A DNA stretch of 64,000 nucleotides, from positions 161,067,250-161,131,249 of the forward strand of contig OX578135.1 of NCBI GenBank assembly GCA_951213105.1. Reading direction: 5' to 3'. The notes below the pieces were generated by a model that was not told the origin of the DNA, made no database searches, and saw nothing but the letters and a program-made list of their open reading frames with translations. The translations under genes were made by a program, and so were the position numbers. Below, one piece after another: positions 1-13,098 of the stretch. This stretch comes from Amaurobius ferox (taxonomy: Eukaryota; Arthropoda; Arachnida; Araneae; Amaurobiidae). Positions within the stretch are counted from its first letter, which is position 1. Each line of letters starts with the position of its first letter.

Positions 1-2164
1 ATTAGAAGATATAACCTATATTAGTAGATTACATGTATAAATTGAAAATTTCAATAAGCACGTAATCTTTAAACCTGAAGGCAGTAATTGATTCTAATAT
101 ATATGGGAAGATATACCTGTACTACTTATAATGTCGTAGATTAGAAGATATGTCCGAATGTTAGTAGTAGATTGATGTCTACTACTAACAATGTCTACTA
201 CTACAATATGAGTCTCAAAAATCTTTGCCAAAATAAAACAGATGACGTTGTAAATTGAAAATATCAATAATCCCCGTAATCTTCATACCCGAAGGCCGTA
301 CTTGATTCCAATATATGCCAAAATATATGCCAATATATGCCAAAATATATGCCAATATACTTGTACTACTTATATGCTCGTAGATTAGAAAATATACCCG
401 TGCATTTGTAGAAGATTTCTCGTACAACGTACAATATATGAGTTTCAATAATTTTTGCCGAAATAAAACAATGACATAATAACTTGAAAATATCTATAAT
501 CTCTGAATCAATAATCCCCGAAAATATCAATAAAAATAATGTTTAAACCTGAAGACAGTAACAGATATTCAGTTAAAAATGCAATGGCAATGAAATTTAT
601 TTTATATCTTTATTATTCAAATCGGAAAAGATTTAATAAAAATCGTCTGTCGTATAAACACATTGGATTTAAATCCGTTGCTAAGCGACATGATATCATT
701 TGCTTCAAATAAATTGGTGGAAAAAATATCGTCTGAATAATGCTATCTCTATGGAACGTTTCGCGACATTTTTGTTAATTTAGCGGCATTTTAAAAAATC
801 GCCAAATTTATCGCCAAGTGGGACTGTAGAACTGACAGTCCCACTTAGCGACAAATTGACGAAACATCATCACGATACTATTCAATAACGAAACACAATT
901 AATTTCATTTATTTAGCGCAATTTTATCAATTTCAAGATATTTTTATGGATTTACAGACATTTTTATCAATTTGGTAACATTTTAAAAATTTGCTAAATG
1001 TGTTACTAAGTAGGATGGCTGGACTGACCAACAAATTCTAACGAAACGTCATTTCAGTACTTTCTTTTAACAAAGCAAAATAAATTTCATTGAATTGCGT
1101 CGCTTTTAACAATTGGCGATATTTTCGTCAATTTGGCAAAAAAGAAAAGTTGTCAAGTTAGCGATATTCCGCCAAATTCGTAGCTCTGAATTTTCAGATC
1201 TGAATAAAACATCCAGATCCCGTTTGTATATCCTAAATGAAAACACTAAAATGGTATTACAAGATATACCCGTTCTACTAATTTTCAGTTTGAACAATCG
1301 GCTAAATGAATTTATTGGCTTAACACAATATATGAGTTTATTAGTTAAACACAATATATAAGCTTGGCCAAACTAACCAACACTCTTTGTCAAAATAAAT
1401 GAAAGTGATGTACGCAGTCCGCAATTAATATAATTAAAAGAAAAATCAAACCGTTCATTTATAAGAGAGTATATTTTTATATCTATTTATTTATTATTCA
1501 AATCGAAAAAATAAAAATAAACATTAACAAACACATTTAATTTAATTGCGTTGCCGAGCAACATATATCCTCATAAAATTCTAAAAATGAATTAACCATT
1601 TTGATTTCTTAATACTTTTCATCGTTGAGTAAAAGTTTGTGAAAAATAAACCATGGTGATAGATTTTCCATTTAAATTCACGTTTTCAAACAATTCATGA
1701 CTTCAGAAAGTGATTTTTTAACGCAAAAATCTACCACCAAACTCAGAGATAAAATTTTTATTCATTTTCACGTTTTAAACAAACAGTTTTCAACCTTTTC
1801 GTTTGGAAGAATCAGGGAGTTTGAGAGTAGAACTCCTAGGGAAAAGTTTCGTATTCAATTAATACCTCGATAACCCCTGGCCTTAGAAACTCACAACTTG
1901 GACTAAATTTAAGAGAGGCTATAAGGCTACCCACAAAATGTCATTAAATTCGGTTTTGTCGTTCTCCCGTGATGATGAGACAAACGAAAGTTTCGTTTTC
2001 CAGTAATATCTCGAGAACTGCTGGTCCTAGAAACTAAAAACTTGGACTAAATTTAAGTGGGACTATTTCAAGGTTCCCACAAAATGTCATCAAGTTCGGT
2101 TCAGTCGTTCTCCCGTGATGACGGGACAAACAGACAGACAGATTTTCAATTTTATTTATATAGA
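1..2164 (-). mobile_element. Helitron-like family H, reversed copy H1 (5' part, cut by window start)
   Basis: Read on the minus strand it starts TCTATATAAATAAAATTG at 2164, followed by a GTCTGTCTG run and then the text also seen from 30320 and 33691 (for example the Gly-Glu-Asn-like cgggagaacg block and the ggccgtacttgattcc segment). The 5'-TC start and the CTAG end seen in the two full copies fit a Helitron. No Rep/helicase coding is visible, so it is non-autonomous. Segments near 781-1060 and 1106-1190 contain the degenerate motif tttggcgacatttt. Confidence 0.6.
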
Positions 2165-2464
2165 TTACTCCGGGCAACGAGGGGGTGGAGGTATACGTAC
2201 CTGTCCAAAGAACTGTGAAACTCACTCTATTTTGAATCAAGAACATAGAATTAATAATTCTCACAGAACGCCAGGGATTATGAAAAATAAAATGAGTTAA
2301 TTTTCAAGATATTGAACATTTGTCAATTTAGAGACATTTTAAAAAGTCGCTAAATAGGCGATATTTTTGCCAAATTAGTCACCAAATGGAATAAACAGAC
2401 ACAGAGAAAGAAGTCATTTTGTCACTCCACCCTTTCACTAAAATTATTTTTTACACTTTTTCAG

Positions 2465-2662
2465 GTTCTTGCAAATGAGAATGTTACATTGTCGCCATTG
2501 AATTCAACTGAGCAGCGAGTTGATATTGCAGCCGACTCTTTATTTGATGAATACTGGCAGATGTCGCTCAGGGACCATCCCGAGACAGCTACTACTCTTG
2601 GTGATCACCGGTATGATGACCGGCTCACTGGATACAGTCTTAAGTGTTATGAGAAAAGAAAG
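2465..2662 (+). CDS. DUF885 gene exon 1 of those visible (residues 1-66)
   Basis: A pyrimidine-rich tract ending ttttcag precedes it and gtaagg follows. The reading frame starts VLANENVTL and continues through a Tyr-Trp helix (DEYWQMSLRDHPETATTLG) to a His-Arg-Tyr-Asp-Asp-Arg-Leu motif. This is the typical DUF885 N-terminal block, in which Pro-Glu-x-Ala-Thr-x-x-Gly precedes the Asp-Asp-Arg-Leu. The exon begins in phase 0 and ends in phase 0. There is no initiator Met at the start, so at least one upstream exon (probably a secretory or membrane leader) is missing. An Asn-Ser-Thr sequon could be glycosylated if the protein is secreted. Confidence 0.88.
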
Positions 2663-2789
2663 GTAAGGGAATAGTATACTTCCGAGATAGTTTAATATAA
2701 GTTATAAATAAATGTATCACAAAATAAAATGTTGTATAAATAAAATGTAAAAAGTTGACGATCGTTTCAAATCAAGTTATAGGCTTTTT

Positions 2790-3709
2790 ACTTTCCTTAT
2801 ATACATAATGTATAAGGAAAGTATTGTGACGGGGTCGAAAATTCGAATTCGAGTTTTCGACGGGGGAGCACGTTTCAAGCATCCCTGATCACGAATCAAA
2901 CATTTTTGAGGTGATGTCTGTGTGTGTGTGCGTGAAAATATGTATGTGTGTGTGTCAGTGAGTCTCTGGAGACGATAACTGACGAACGAATGGACCGATT
3001 CGAACGAAATTTGATATAAAAATCACAATCCGTAAACACTGGAAGTCTATTGTTTTTATACGCAATCGAATGTTCAGAAACCCCTAAATTTTCGAGTGAA
3101 ATTTTGAAAAAATCGTCAAAAAATCAAAACCGCTAATAAAGTTACGCAAATAGACATTTCTTATGTAATTTTTCATTAGAAAACGATTGACATAAATTTT
3201 AGAACGTTAACATGAACCGTTCTTGAGATATTGCACATTTTTAAAATAAATTTATCAATAAAATCCCATAAAAAATATTAACTGTTGAGAAACATGTTCA
3301 CTTTTCATATGTAATATCATGCGATAAATTGGCTGACACCATTCTCGTGAATCTAGCTCGTTCCATTCATGAAAAAAGATACTTTGAGTAATGCTTTTGT
3401 ATTTGAACGCCAATAGTCATTTATCTGCTGTAAGAATAATTTATTTCTTCGTCCATAACGCTTGGCGAGATTTTGGCGACGAATTTGGTGGAATGTCGCC
3501 AACTTGGGGACTTTTTCAATGTTGTTAAATTAACGAGTCAAATGGATAAAAATGACGCTAAATCAATGAAAATGACGACTCATTGACGAAAATTCAATAT
3601 CTTGGAAAGAATATAAATATCTACTATACTAATAATCTATTTTTTTTTACTGTAAAAGTAGTAAATTCATTGCATTATATAAGGAAAGTCATGTGCTGCC
3701 CACATCAGA
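2790..3709 (-). mobile_element. Repeat family A copy A1 (hairpin + (GT)n core, Helentron/DINE-like)
   Basis: It starts with a hairpin, actttccttata / tgtataaggaaagt, followed by a gacggggtcgaaaattcgaa block, a (GT)n tract at about 2919-2954, and an end reading ggaaagtcatgtgctgcc then cacatcaga plus T-tract. Orientation is defined with the hairpin at the right end. No protein is encoded; an apparent short reading frame at 3583 is repeat sequence. It inserted about 130 bp downstream of exon 1. Confidence 0.6.
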
Positions 3710-4072
3710 TTTTTTCCTTTAGAACGAGCGAGTTAAAAGTCGAAAGCTACACGCCAATATTAAGTGCTAACAACTGCTAAAATTCAGCAGAGGTAATACT
3801 TTCTATTCTAGTGATATAAAGTAGAAGCGATAGAATAAAATTAGAAAAATAGACATTTTCTAATTTTATTAACGCATTCATGTTCTGTATTTATTTAATA
3901 TGAGTTATCTTATACTCTGAAGCTTCTGAGGAAATAGTTGATAAATATTTTCAATACAGAGAACCCGTGATATAGCACCAGATCATTTAGTAGTCTGAGG
4001 GGGAGGAATCACCCCTTTAGCGAAACAATCACATTTGTTATAGTTTTCCAGTGCCGAAGCGTGATAAAAAAA

Positions 4073-5013
4073 TCTGATGTGGGTAACACATGACTTTCCT
4101 TATATAATGTAATGAATTTACTACATTTACATTAAAAAAATAGGTTTTTCTTATAGTAGATACTAATATTCTTTCCAAGATATTAAATTTTCGACAATTG
4201 ATCGTCATTTTCATTGATTTAGCGTCATTTTTATCCATTTGGCGATATTTTCGTAAATTTGGCAACATTTCAAAAAGTCGCCAAGTTGGCTACATTCCGC
4301 AAAATTCGTCACCAAAATCTCGCCAAACGTTATGGACAAAGAAATAAGTTATTGTTACAGCAGATAAATGACTATTGGTGTTCAAATACAAAAGTATTAC
4401 TCAAAGTATCTTTTTGCATGAATGGAATGAGCTAGATCCACGAGAATGATGTCACCCAATTTATCGCATTGCATTACATATGAAAAGTGAACATGTTTCT
4501 CAATAGGAAATTTTTTTTTCTTTTATATGACTTTTTGATAATTTTTTTGAAAAATGTGCAACATCTTAAGAACAGTTCATGTTAGCGTTTTAAAATTTAT
4601 GTCAATCGTTTTCTAATGAAAAATCACATAAGAAATGTCTATTTGCGTAACTTTGTTAGCAGCTTTGATTTTTTGATGATTTTTTCAAAATTTCATTCGA
4701 AAATTTAGGGGGGTTCTGAACATTCGATTGCGTATAAGAACAATAGGCTTCCAGTGTTTACGGATTGTGATTTTTGTACCAAATTTGGTTCGAATCGGTC
4801 CATTCGTTCGTCAGTTATCGTCTTCACAGACTCACTGACACACACACACACACACATACTTTCACACACACACACACACACACAGACATCACTTCAAAAA
4901 TGTTTGATTCGTGATCAGGGATGCTTGAAACGTGCTCTCCCGTCGGAAACTCGAATTCGAATTTTCGACCCCGTCACAATACTTTCCTTATACATTATGT
5001 ATATAAGGAAAGT
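4073..5013 (+). mobile_element. Repeat family A copy A2
   Basis: Mirror-oriented relative to A1. It starts TCTGATGTGGG after an A-run, carries the same actttcctta subterminal word, a (CA)n core at about 4838-4883, and ends with the hairpin actttccttata...tataaggaaagt. The pair A1/A2 forms a large inverted arrangement separated by about 360 bp. Confidence 0.6.
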
Positions 5014-5996
5014 AATAAATTAATGCGTTGAAATTGTAGAAGCCGAGCCGGGTGAGCCATCTGTTCTGAATATCTAGGTGGGCCTGGCCGCCTTACTACG
5101 GTAACGGATTGGTTCGGGCTCGGGCCTGAAAATCTCCCACTTGCAGATTTCTAACCCAAATTGATGCACTTTGGCGTTATTTTTTTCTTAATTTTGAATT
5201 AGTTTTTCAGTTATTTCATTTTTCAGTCCGATTTACAACATCTTTTACAACATGATATTTACACAAATTGATCCCTTAGTGACCGAAAATATTATCAAAC
5301 AGTTCCCATCTTAATACCATCGGAAAGACCGAAAAATTATCTTTTAAACAATTTTGACCGGAATCCATACTATAAATAGACGAATTTTCGTAATTTTTTT
5401 AAACATATTGTATATACTTTTTGCGTGTTGAAAACTTAATAGCCCGAGGAGTTAGTTATCCCCAGAGTTTCCATCTTAACACCATAAGCGTAGTTCCTGA
5501 GAAAGGGGATGATGCGCATTAATAAAGCGTTCTTTTGTTTTATACGATTTTAGAGAACTCGTTGCGAGTTCCAGTGTAATTTTAATCAAATATTTACATC
5601 TCAAACTCCGGGCAACGACGAGTACATTTTCTAAGTCAATGTGAACGAAATTTGTAGATGTGTCTAGATTAATATATATGCAAATATATTAAAAATCATA
5701 TGTACGGATTTTAATAATATAAATATACGTTTAAGTCCGACTTTTAATTTATATCAGATCAGTGGCAGATTTCAGGAGGGGCGATAGAGGCGATCGCCCC
5801 CCCCCCCCCCCCCCCAAACGCCTGACTAATGACGACGTTTTATCAAATAAATTATAAAATTAAAAAAATATATATATCATTAGGGAGATACTTTGGTCTT
5901 GCTCTCCCTCCCTTAGTTTATCCACGAAATCTCGCTCCCATAATAAAAGTAAAAAGAAAGCTCGAGATGCTGTCTCTGATGCAATTACGATAATAA

Positions 5997-6726
5997 GTGA
6001 ATTTAAGAAAAATGTGGAATCCGATTTCGGGAATATATGCAGAGGTTGAGGGAATGTGTAATGATCTTGGAATTGAAATAAAAATACCACGTACTGCTGG
6101 ACGCCAAGTTCATAGATCAACTGTTCCTAACATAACTCCTGAAGATTATTACAGAATAAATGTTTACTTGCCTTTGTTAAACTCCATCCAAGAAGACTTA
6201 AAAGACCGATTCGCACAGGAAAATCTGGATGTCTTATATTTACAAGATTTAATTACCATCGACTCTTTTAGCGAAAATCAACACGGACGAAGAGTCACTC
6301 CTCCGATCTTGGACAGAGCTAAGCAAGAAGTATCACAGAATAGCCGAACTGGGAGTGGAAGAAATGAACAGTACACTTCAAGTTGAGGTGATTAACTGGA
6401 GAACCAAATGGATGCGAGAAAATACCGATACCGGCAGAGTACACAAGTCTGCTTTTGAAGCAGTACAAAACTGTGGTCCTGCAGTGTACCATGTGATCTA
6501 CGTGTTACTGAAAGTTCTTGTAACATTACCAATTACTGTAGCAACCGCCGAGGGTAGCTTCTCAGCACTAAAACGATTGAAGACATGGCTTCGAAACACA
6601 ATTAGAGAAGATCTGCTAGTGGGATTGACTTTGTTGCATGTGCATTATGATATCGCAATTTCACCAGTAAAAATTTTAGATCGATTTGTTAAAGAAAAAG
6701 CAAGAAGACTTAAGTTGATATTATAA
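5997..6726 (+). pseudogene. hAT transposase C-terminal remnant (ZMYM1-like type)
   Basis: Two overlapping frames (5997-6386 and 6355-6726) together resemble the C-terminal half of a ZMYM1/TTF-type hAT transposase. The first has Gly-Arg-Gln-Val-His-Arg-Ser-Thr and Glu-Asp-Tyr-Tyr-Arg. The second has the hAT dimerisation block ATAEGSFSALKRLKTWLR, then Gly-Leu-Thr-Leu-Leu-His. The catalytic N-terminal half is missing and a frameshift separates the two parts. The reading may extend upstream to about 5900 in another frame. Confidence 0.75.
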
Positions 6727-6900
6727 TAATGATTCTTCCTGGGAGGTTAACGGCGTCAGGGTTTTTGCGATGGACTCCGTAAGGCTCGTAGGGATAATGA
6801 TCAACAATAAGCTGAATTGGCAATTACATTTGAATAGTGTTATAGGTACTACCCCTGGCAAAAATTATGAAATCACTTCCATGTTATTTCGATGGGATAC

Positions 6901-7365
6901 GAAGTTCAATACCCTACAACTTTTGATGCACAGATACCCCTGAAAAAACCTTTTTGAGCGAAATTGAAGAACTTTAAACGCTTAACAAAACAAAACATAT
7001 TTGAAAAATTTTGCACTTTTCATTATTTAATAATTCACGATCAAAAAATGGGAAAAAAGCTAGAGGTTGAAAGAAAAAACTCGTAAAAACTAATTTGGAA
7101 TAATAAATTTGATCATGGAAAATCATTAAGATATAGCTCCTCATGTTTATATGATCAAATTTATTATTCTAAATTAGTTTTTACGAGTTTTTTCTTTCAG
7201 CCTACAGCTCTTTTCCCATTGTTTGGTTGTGAATTATTAAATAATGAAAAGTGCTAAATTTTTCAAACATTTTTTATTTTGTTAAGTTTTTAAAGTTCTT
7301 CAATTTCGCTCAAAAATGGATTTTTAGGGTCTCCGTGCATCAAAAGTTGTAGAGCATTGAACTTC
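6901..7365. repeat. Foldback (long inverted repeat) nested in hAT1
   Basis: The left arm starts gaagttcaat and the right arm ends attgaacttc. The arms, about 200 bp each (roughly 6901-7120 and 7150-7365), are inverted copies: both contain caaaagttgtag or its inverse, gaagaacttta, and a cgtaaaaactaattt segment. A spacer of about 30-40 bp separates them. It is a non-coding MITE or foldback element that entered hAT1. Confidence 0.75.
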
Positions 7366-8215
7366 GTTGTTTCCTTATATAGTCACGTAATTTTTTTTTC
7401 TTCCAATCTTCATTGTTTTGCTTTGGTCTTGAAAAAATGATAGGCCGTATTTTATAAGCTGCAAAGAACTTACTATAAACTTCCGAATTTGTTCTAGTTA
7501 TATCAAAAATGTAAAATATCCGTATATAGGAAGCCGTTAAGAAAATCCTAAGTGAACAAACCTCCGAGAACATTTCGATCTACAGATCGCCCCCCCCCCC
7601 CCCCCCCAAACAAGAGACCAAAATCCGCCACTGTATCAGATTAAGATATTTCAGAATCGAAAGTCAAATGAATCGCTCAGAAAAGTGCATAACAGTACGA
7701 AAATGCTATAATTTCTATTTAATCGATTTCTTGTTCGCCATTTCAGGCTTTACTTGCAAGAAATTCCTTGAACTGATTTTCTTTTGCAATCGTGAAAAAC
7801 CAGATTGTCACTGTCTGTCCCAGTTCTTTCACGTCAGTATAATTTCCTCATTCAGGACACATCATGATCACAATGACAATATCAAATTTCCAATTGTTTT
7901 CACCCCGAAGGCATGGCAAATACATCGCGTGGGTTAAGTATGATTTTTTTTTTTTAATACTCGTTACCGCCTTTGTGTTTCTTTTATTTTTGTTGCGTAT
8001 TCGACAGGAGGATTTATTTCATTTTTTTATTCAAAAATTTATCGGTGTTACAGTATAACATGAGAAAACAGCATAAGGCTGCTTCTCAGATTTCATGCGA
8101 TAATGCCAAACAAAAACATGATTTCAACTGCTTAAATCATACTCACAGAATCCGCCTATAAAGAGAGTTTGTTCTCCAAGTTAGGCTCGCTTTCCCACTG
8201 ACAACATCTCAAAAC

Positions 8216-8565
8216 TGTTGGCCTCCATAGAGGATGTAAAATTGTTACGCTTAGCAGATTTTGTTGCTGCTATTGCAAGTATATATTCCATGTTGACAGA
8301 CGTATAAAGAGCATGGATACTATATTATCCGCAAAGGCGGCACGACCCTCACTTCGGAAATGCCTACGATAGACGGGTTCTGTGAATATGAACTTCGCCG
8401 TTGCGGCCTGAGTTCAATCTTTATGAAACTGGTTGCCATCTACGTGGTAGGACTATAATTATCGGTCTCCATGGGAGGTCTGCAAAATCATGGCAAATGG
8501 CAAGTTTTCTCGTTGCCATTACAGGTATCAGCTATGCCAATGTTGACGAGCGCATAAAAATATGA
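8216..8565 (+). repeat. Diverged tandem duplication, period about 244 bp
   Basis: ggcctccatagagg (about 8221) recurs as ggtctccatgggagg (about 8465). Each is followed by the same order of words: gcaaaat/gtaaaat, a tgttgctg-like stretch, attgcaagtat/acaggtat, ccatgttgacagacg/ccaatgttgacgagcg, and cgtataaa/gcataaa. The two copies are clearly diverged. No reading frame explains it; it may be the remains of an unrecognised repeat family. Confidence 0.5.
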
Positions 8566-8933
8566 AACCAGTCGCGGGATGCTGTTACCTGAAATGGATG
8601 CTGTAATCTACAATAGGAGTGGGATTATTACTTAAATATTTCTCAGATGTCCAAACTTTAAGAGTAATGAGAAAACTAGAATGAAATAGAAAGTTTATAG
8701 CTAATTTTAGAAAATATTTTTAGCGATCTTTGGATGTAGGTAATTTTCTGTAAATAATTCTTTAGGTTACAAAACTCTGTTATAAATACCGAAATACAAA
8801 AAATATGAAGTGTTAAGCCCCACTAGATATTTCCATATATTCCTATCACATATTTCTTAGATCCACTTGTATACTATTTAACACCAGAATAATATAAAAT
8901 TGATGTCAGCAGAAGATGCATAATGCTATTATT

Positions 8934-9909
8934 ACTTTCCTTATATACATAATGTATAAGGAAAGTATTGTGACGGGGTCGAAAATTCGAATTCGAGTTT
9001 TCGACGGGAGAGCACGTTTCAAACATCCCTGATCACGAACCAAACATTTTTGAAGTGATGTCTGTGTGTGTGTGTGTGTGTGAAAGTATGTGTGTGTGAA
9101 AGTATGTGTGTGTGAAAGTATGTGTGTGTGTGTGTGTGTCAGTGAGTCTGTGGAGACGGTAACTGACGAACGAATGGACCGATTCGAACGAAATTTGGTA
9201 CAAAAATCACAATCCGTAAACACTGGAAGCCTATTATTTTTATACGTAAACGAATGTTCAGAACCCCCCTAAATTTTCGAATAAAATTTTGAAAAAATCG
9301 CCAAAAAATCAAAACCACTAAAAAAGTTACGAAAATAGACATTTATTATGTAATCTTTCATTAGAAAATGATTGACATAAATTTTAGAACGCTAACATGA
9401 ACCGTTCTCGAGATATTGCACATTTTTCAAAAAAATTATCAAAAAGTCATACAAAATGAAAAAAAAAATATTTCCTATTGAGAAACATGTTCACATTTCA
9501 TATGTAATACCATGCGATAAATTGGGTGACATCATTCTCGTGGATCTAACTAATTCCATTCATGGAAAAAGATACTTTAAGTAATACTTTTGTATTTGAA
9601 CGCCAATAGTCATTTATCTGCTGTAAGAATAACTTATTTCTTAGTGCATAACGCTTGGCGAGATTTTGGCGACGAATTTGGCGGAATGTCGCCAACTTGG
9701 CGACTTTTTGAAATGTTGCCAAATTAACAAAAATCTCGCCAAATGGATAAAAATGACGCTAAATCAATGAAAATGACGACTCATTGTCGAAAATTCAATA
9801 TCTTGGAAAGAATATTAGTATCTACTATAAGAAAAACCTATTTTTTTTACTGTAAAAGTAGTAAATTCATTACATTATATAAGGAAAGTCATGTGTTGAC
9901 CACATCAGA
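8934..9909 (-). mobile_element. Repeat family A copy A3
   Basis: It opens with the hairpin actttccttatata / tgtataaggaaagt and closes with ggaaagtcatgtgttgacc and cacatcaga. The GT core (about 9062-9140) is expanded and interrupted by gaaagta units. The internal text follows A1 closely, so the two are recent relatives. Confidence 0.6.
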
Positions 9910-10009
9910 TTTTTTACTTCATTTACTGCTTTCACAGCAAAACAATAATGTACAAGATTCACAGTACATATGTTTTGGCGCCGAATTATATATTAAAATT
10001 AGCGCTTTT

Positions 10010-10090
10010 GATGACAACATATAAAACTTGATGACAACATATAAAACTTGATGACAACATATAAAACTTGGATGACAACATATAAAACTA
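10010..10090 (+). repeat. 20-bp tandem repeat, four copies
   Basis: atgacaacatataaaacttg repeats at 10011, 10031, 10051 and 10072 (the last spacing is 21). It directly follows family A copy A3. A single copy of the same phrase occurs near 29364 after copy A4, so the array expanded here. Confidence 0.85.
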
Positions 10091-10136
10091 CTTCGAAGTA
10101 CTCAATTAATTTTTATTTCAAGCAAATATAATGATG

Positions 10137-10412
10137 CTAGCTAGCGTTTTAAAATTTGTATCATTCGTTTTCTAATATCAAGAGAATTGCAGCATTCACT
10201 GATTATAAGAATCGTACAAAATTACACTAGAAACATTCATGAAATATTGCTTTCACAGACTCACGGGCACAAGCACACACATCACCTCAAAAACGTTCGA
10301 TTCGAGTTCAGGGATGCATGAAACGTGCTCTTCAGTCGAAAACTCGAATTCAAATGTTTGATTCCCGTCACAATACTTTTCCTGCACAACATACTGTGCA
10401 TATACGGAAAAT
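10137..10412 (+). mobile_element. Truncated, diverged family A fragment
   Basis: It contains degraded versions of the A right half: gcgttttaaaatttg, cacagactcac, a short ca-rich tract, gttcagggatgcatg, gaaaactcgaattc and a decayed terminal hairpin. A poly-C run (about 10422-10436) follows. Confidence 0.45.
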
Positions 10413-10697
10413 AAAAATAATCCCCCCCCCCCCCCCGATATTCCGTTTTTTTAAATCTCTTAAGAATTTATTTTTGAAGTCGATAACACGTCAATCGCAC
10501 GAATTAATTAATTAGATGTATTCCATTGATTTCTGTTATTTTATACTATTTTAACATATATCATTAGCGGGTGTATAAACGATATCTCATTTTCCTGCAT
10601 AGATAATTGTTCCAGGATTTCTCATTTTTTTTCCCCGCAGGAAATAATTATATAAAAATTTATGATTTCTAATAATTCATCTTTTGATCATGCTCAG

Positions 10698-10701
10698 TAC
10701 A

Positions 10702-10750
<49 letters not shown>
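10698..10750. repeat. (AAT)n microsatellite
   Basis: About seventeen uninterrupted aat units. Confidence 0.95.
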
Positions 10751-10751
<1 letters not shown>

Positions 10752-10759
10752 ATCCAATT

Positions 10760-12620
10760 CAAATGTTTTACATACGTATCTAAACATAAAATTTCATAGC
10801 GATTCGTTCTTGAGTTATCGGGTCCTCACTATTACATAGTCATACGCACATACTTACAATGCACAGCCGTTCAAAATGTGTGCATGTTTTAAAACGTGGT
10901 TTCCCTTCAACATCTTGAATTTGCGGAGCATATAATATAGAATATAAAGACTGGTTTAAAAACTTTTTATAAAAGTAGAATCGTAGACTCTACTGAGCAT
11001 ATAAATTGATAATAAAAATAATAGCTAGTTAATTTTCATTTCAACATATGCAAAAATCTATTTATGCAAAAATCCATTTTTATCGTCAAAGCCAATTATT
11101 TTAGAAGAATGAAAATATGTACTGAATATTTTGTTAAATTCCCCCCCCCCCCCCCCCATTCGATTTGTTTCTCTAATCTCTATGTGCGTAATGGAATGAG
11201 AAAGAAAGCACAACTATTTCGTCATTTTAAAATTTTTATTTTCTCATACGTAGTATTGAGGAAGTAATGTTTTCTCGAAAATTTCCGATTTCGAGATTTG
11301 GATGCCAATATATGTTTTAAGACATTCTGAACACGATGATTTTTGAAGTGATGTCCGTCTGTCTGTTTGCCAGTGTCTGTGGTCGATTTCTTGGGTACAC
11401 AATAGCAGCCACAAATATTATAATGGATTTCACGAAATTTTATATACAGATTTGTCATAAAAAAATCTAGACCTAGATAGAATTTTTTCAAATTCGAGTG
11501 AAAACTTTGAATTTTACTCTAAATTTTATATTTTTTTTTTAACATGGCAGCATAGGACAAAACTTGACATAATTATGCATAAAAGGGTTTATTTGTGGCT
11601 CAATGATCACGATATTTAACAGTTTCAATAATTGTTGGGGAAAATAGCCGCGATACAAATTGTTTTGTTTGTGACGTCATTAGCCTCCCTTGGGGGGGGG
11701 GGGGCAAGTTACCCCCGGGGGTATCTTGTCAAGTATGATATCAATCGAAAGATTTTTTCAAGCCCTTTTCAATGGAGGATAACACGCTATAGTTGGAATA
11801 ATTTGGACCCAAGATACCGATTTTTCAAAAATTTTCTTGTAAAATTTGAAAAAAAAAAAAATATTCATTTCGCTATGAGAACATCGAGTTGAGCCACAAA
11901 AAGAAATTCGAAACATTTCAAACCACATCCATATGAACATACTTCATAAGATCTGAAGCGTTTAAAAGAAATGGCACGATATATATAGATATTTCGGTAA
12001 AATGGAACCTTTGAGTTTGTGTGTGTATAATAAAAATAATAAAAATAAGTCATATTGTTACGAACGTATCCTCTAGAATCGTGGGTGTACACGCAGGATA
12101 CAAGAATGAGCCCAAGTTTCTGGATAACTTACGTTTATTCAAAAAAAAAAAAAAGCCAATGTGTACCTTTCCGGGTCCTGAAAAACCCGATGCATCTCAT
12201 TTCATGGCTGTATGGAGTTCAGATTTACCACTACAGACCGACACACACAGAGAGAGACATCTCTTTTTTTTTTAATAAGAAAAATGAGTACATTCTTACG
12301 ACGGACCCAGGATGTGCTAGCCCGATGCAGTTCAAAAATCAAAGAAATATTAAAATATACCACAAAATCAACGATATGTCATGCTTCTGTGATCAAGGGA
12401 ATCTTATTAGTTTGGGCCTCAGAGATTTAAATCACACTTATAAGAAAAAACATCGCAGATCAAGTTAAATAAATGGTGTAAAAAGAAATACAACCACTCT
12501 TATTATGCTAGAACAAATCAATCTCAATATATAACCGTTTCGAGAAATTTTAGAAGTTTGAGGAATTGAGAAATTATAGCAATTTAAAATTGGTTAATAA
12601 TAATTTTAAAATGATTTCGA
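10760..12620. other. Intron 1 stretch without recognised genes
   Basis: AT-rich sequence inside intron 1. It holds poly-C/G runs near 11141-11157 and 11692-11704 and a diverged repeat near 11240-11500 with a gatgtccgtctgtctg motif that recalls families A/B. Apparent short frames at 11222-11491 and 12021-12468 have no recognisable domain and biased composition. I see no coding evidence. Confidence 0.5.
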
Positions 12621-12630
12621 ATCGATGAGA

Positions 12631-12773
12631 TTAATTTAAACTACTAATTTTATTCGCTAATTCAATAAAATTCATTTAAACTGCTAATCCTATCCACTAA
12701 TTTCATGAAATTAATTTAAACTGCTAATTCTATCCGCTAATTCAATGAAATTAATTTAAACTGCTAATTCTAT
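12631..12773 (+). repeat. 40-bp minisatellite, about 3.5 copies
   Basis: ttaatttaaactgctaattc recurs at 12631, 12671, 12711 and 12751, exactly 40 bp apart with a few substitutions. Confidence 0.9.
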
Positions 12774-13098
12774 GTAACGCTACATAAATATTCATTTATA
12801 TCATTTTTGCGATAAAAATGAATATATCTAATTTGAACGGATAAACATAACAGAAGAGAAGAAGAAAATAACAATGGATAAAATTATAGCCCTGCTCTCT
12901 TTAAGAAAGTATTAGAGAGTTATAATAGAAAGCAATAAATTCGAATTTGTAAGAAATGCATTCTTATAGTCCACATCAGAATCTTCTTTTCTATTTTTTT
13001 TTCTTTAATAATGAAGTCAATCAAAAATCTGTGAACCAAGGAGATAAACTAATGCACGAAAATCTCAAATTGAAGCAACTCAAAAGTTTGATTCATCT

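Larger units (their letters stand above)
5760..7633. mobile_element. hAT element hAT1 with 8-bp target duplication
   Basis: The termini are CAGTGGCAGATTT and its near-inverse AAATCCGCCACTG. The 8-bp TATCAGAT occurs at 5752-5759 and again at 7634-7641, the hallmark size of hAT target duplications. Poly-C runs lie just inside both ends (about 5798-5815 and 7590-7607). The 1,874-bp element contains a decayed transposase and a nested foldback, so it cannot move on its own. Confidence 0.85.

Noticed and set aside
4754..5023. Open frames in repeat family A (also at 8906-9223)
   Set aside because: They translate the (CA)n tract and conserved repeat text on either strand and have no codon or domain signal.
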